Shown here: piece after piece, positions 60,531-64,000 of the stretch
Layout: every line of letters starts with the position of its first letter
Numbering within the stretch: the first letter of the stretch is position 1
Assembly (NCBI GenBank): GCA_946807835.1
Contig: OX327702.1
Coordinates: forward strand, 5,642,001 to 5,706,000
Length of the DNA: 64,000 nt
Source: Ailanthus altissimus
Taxonomy: Eukaryota; Streptophyta; Magnoliopsida; Sapindales; Simaroubaceae
Direction: 5' to 3'
Translations under genes and position numbers: made by a program
The notes under the pieces: model-generated
Database searches by the model: none
What the model was told of the DNA's origin: nothing
The model's input: the letters and a program-made list of their open reading frames with translations, nothing else

Positions 60531-61740
60531 AATTAGTTTTACTTTAAAAGAATGGGCTTTTACATCTTAGGTGTGATGAACAACTGGCCCAAAACTTGCA
60601 CTGGAGTGAAAGTCCTTTAAATTGGCCCATCAATGCTGAAAGCCAGACAACTGTTGAATGTACACCCACCGAGGAGGGCTATTAACACCACTCTATAATT
60701 CTCTTAATCCCTCTTCTTGTATGCCCATTAAAATAATTGTAAATTCTTATCATCGCTTACACGAAAATGAGCCCATTTGTCTTTCTCATTTGTTCTTGTC
60801 CCCCCTAAACTCGAACAACGCACCCCTATCAATGGAGTTAATATTACCTTTAACTTTGACTTTAAGGTTATGCCAATCTAAGCTGCTTGACTTTAAAGTT
60901 ATACTAACTTAAGGTGCTGTTAAATAGAAGAATTTTATCAATATTTATAAATAATAAACTATAGATAGAACTGCCGAATAGAATGGAAGGGTTTTCACCA
61001 ACAAATTATAGAATTAATTTTCCCAAATCATAGACATACTTCTGGAGTTCATCTCTTCCAGTTAATAACATATGTTATTTCTCTCTTTTCAAAATATGTG
61101 ATTTATCTCAAGTTCATTCCCTTTAAGTGGGTGTCCAAGTTTGACAATAAATAACAAATTAAATATGTCAAAATAACGCTAAAATTATAAATACATTGAG
61201 GGGTTTTATAATTATTCTTGAGGGGTGTCAATAATTCCACTCAAACTTCTCATGATCAGGGTTTAGTTATGAAAGTAATACAATATAGTTACATAGACTA
61301 AAAAAACTTTCATATATGATGCTCGTGGATGTGTTTTGAAAGTTTCAACCTTAGAACATGACCAAATTATTAAAGAGAGAGTCGCTTGATATGGGTCCTC
61401 GTACAATTTTTTAACAAGTTGCAAGTAATTAAATTGGATTTAGTAGTGCGATAATTTTATAAGTCATTTTAACTAATAGCATTAATAAAAGTTTAAAAAG
61501 ACTTTTAAAAAGATTCATTTCAAGAAAGTCAATGATAATATAGGAGACAAATGCGATAAGAATCTACCGAAGTGTAATCAAGCTAAAACATCAACTGCCC
61601 TTTATTTTCTTTTAGTTTGTATTGCACATTATCTAAACATAGAAACTATAATAACAAAACTCAAGTCATAATTTATTTTCTTTTATTTCATTGTCGAAAC
61701 ACAAACACACAATAACATAACATCATCCATAGTTAAGGTT
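60531..61740. other. Intergenic DNA and 3' flank of the GST gene
   Basis: No gene recognised at 60531-61240. From about 61250 to 61740 the DNA resembles the flank of the GST pseudogene (AACTGCCCTTTATTTTC against AACCGCCCTTTATTTTT), and holds the 3' UTR of the minus-strand GST gene. Confidence 0.5.
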
Positions 61741-62518
<778 letters not shown>

Positions 62519-62560
62519 TTAGTTTTTTTTTTTTTGGGGTTTTTTCACCTGATGCTTTGA

Positions 62561-62570
62561 CTATTTATGG
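62561..62570 (-). promoter_or_regulatory. Probable TATA box of the GST gene
   Basis: Minus strand CCATAAATAG, about 45 bases before the ATG. It is the only TATA-like motif close to the start; the short implied leader is acceptable but not certain. Confidence 0.4.
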
Positions 62571-63617
62571 AGTGATGGCCACCTTCGTTACTTGGCAACT
62601 AAGTTTAAGTTCCTGTTGTTAGTTTGATCAATCAACGCTCTTCGGTCAAATGAGAGTGGGTAGAAATTTCTGGCCCTAAACAAATATGAAAATGACACTG
62701 GGGTCACTAGGATTTTGATTATAACCTGATAATTCTCATAGGCCAAATACTGAACAAACTTGAAATTTTAATGTGTCATAATTTTATATCTCATCGTAGA
62801 CATTGAGAATTTTGTTATATATATACGTTTTTGTTAAAATTATTGGTATATTAAGAGTAATTATTTGTGTTATAATTAATTTTTTTATTGATGTCTTATT
62901 TTTTATGTATTAAAGTTTCCATATATATATATATATATATTAGAGAATTAATACTTACATAAAGATACTCTAATTTGGTAATATTATTAAGAAAGTGAAT
63001 TATAATCAACCACCTAATTAGTGACTATAAAAGTCTTCCTATTTATATGAAGGTAGATTTAATTTCAAGTTTCAATCTCTGCTATTATTAAAGATTAAAT
63101 TATAAATTTTGCTATAAGAAAATGTATAACAAGCAAAGAACCTGATAAGCGGCTGATTGTGATTAGTTATAATATATCATTTAAAAAGAAAACTGAATTA
63201 CAAAAAATGCTAAATTATTTTACAGTTTTTTTTTATGACCCTTAACCCACTAACATTAGTAAAAAGACTTGAGAAAATTCGAGAGAGAAGAGCAAGTCAA
63301 TGATCATATATTAGCACGCTATTACGAATTATCATCATATATTCATTTATAATCCAAGCGGTTGTCTTCCAGGCGAAGAATAATTCAAAGAAACTTGACT
63401 TGGTAAAAGTATAATTGCCGAAGTTGGAGCCTGCTTTGCCTATTTGATGAAATATAATAAGAAAAGAGGGTTTGCTAAATAGTCCGGGAGTCACTATTTA
63501 TCCTTAAACTTAGTGAATGACATATCTTATGAAAATTATGGGATAAACTATCAACTAAAATTTTAATTAATAAAAATTAGTTTATTTATTAACTATTTAC
63601 TCTTAAAATATAATGTA
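62571..63617. other. Upstream region of the GST gene and intergenic DNA
   Basis: First 200 bases are better balanced and likely promoter. The rest is AT-rich. A frame at 63297-63494 has no family pattern. Confidence 0.4.
62921..62941. repeat. (AT)10 microsatellite
   Basis: Ten AT units upstream of the GST gene. Confidence 0.9.
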
Positions 63618-63898
63618 CTCGCTCGTACATTGTTATTTTTGTAACTTGTATTATATTATTAATTAATAGTATTTTTGATAAATAATATTTTAAGTGTAAA
63701 TAATAATATTTTAAAATTACAAATTATATTTTTAATAATAAATATATTTTAATAAATAATAAAATATTCATTTAATTATTATTATAATAAATTTATTTAA
63801 TTATCAAAATATTTATTTAAAATATATATATTTAGTATTAAAATAAAACTTTAATAAATAATAGATTATCCATTATGTTGATTGAAAGTACGAGCGAG
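63618..63898. mobile_element. MITE-like element with 11-bp terminal inverted repeats
   Basis: CTCGCTCGTAC at 63618-63628 is the exact reverse complement of GTACGAGCGAG at 63888-63898. The 281-base unit has an almost pure AT interior. The GC-rich ends stand out from the surroundings. Target duplication not determined. Confidence 0.65.
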
Positions 63899-64000
63899 AT
63901 AGAAAGGACATGGCTAAGCCGAGAATAACATTGCAACAAGAACTCGCTCTATCACTTTGATGAGGGGTGAGTGTCGTTGAGGAACATTCCCCCCATACTA

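Overview
The window is nuclear DNA of a flowering plant, very probably a woody eudicot. The evidence is AT-rich intergenic DNA, introns of plant type, four recognisable plant protein-coding loci (one of them broken) and dense layers of plant LTR retrotransposons and DNA transposons. A Citrus-like genome is my guess, but the sequence alone does not prove it.

Four loci can be read. (1) At the left edge, on the minus strand, lie the first five coding exons of a PASTICCINO1-type FKBP immunophilin; the rest lies outside the window. (2) At 14388-16055, minus strand, is a five-exon gene for a 424-aa plant protein of unknown function, with glutamine runs and a C-terminus ending LPQEWTY. (3) At 48694-49557, plus strand, is a four-exon gene for a 163-aa universal stress protein with an intact ATP-binding signature. 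(4) At 61741-62515, minus strand, is a two-exon tau-class glutathione S-transferase of 219 aa. A broken second copy of its exon 2 lies 8 kb to the left (53433-53744). The genes do not form a common pathway; they are ordinary neighbours on a chromosome.

Between the genes the DNA is mostly transposon debris, often nested. From 2.7 to 11.3 kb there is a solo LTR with a GATAG target duplication. Next to it is a decayed copia element whose integrase region was interrupted by a 2.2-kb LTR-like insertion, then a 311-bp tandem duplication, then a complete miniature terminal-repeat element (TRIM). From 17.9 to 19.8 kb there is a solo LTR ending in TGTCACG/CGTGACA and gypsy-like remains. From 21.3 to 26.8 kb a 2.9-kb LTR sits inside an older LTR of the same family as the 5.8-8.0 kb insertion. 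From 28.3 to 38.1 kb there are remains of a gypsy-type gag, a 2-kb long-inverted-repeat element carrying a hAT-like element in its loop, a gypsy element with both LTRs and GTTAT target duplications, and a second relative of the foldback element. The 38-48 kb stretch is AT-rich with tandem repeats and a few better-balanced islands that have no readable genes. From 51 to 60.5 kb there are an LTR, the GST pseudogene, a minus-strand copia element with another long LTR inside it, a GC-rich hAT-like element and a LINE RNase H remnant. The right end carries a small inverted-repeat element.

I found no RNA genes, no CRISPR array and no clearly novel multi-gene system. The most interesting items are the nested transposon structures, a probable GC-AG intron in the PAS1 gene, and the GST duplication broken beside a copia insertion. 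All boundaries were read by eye.
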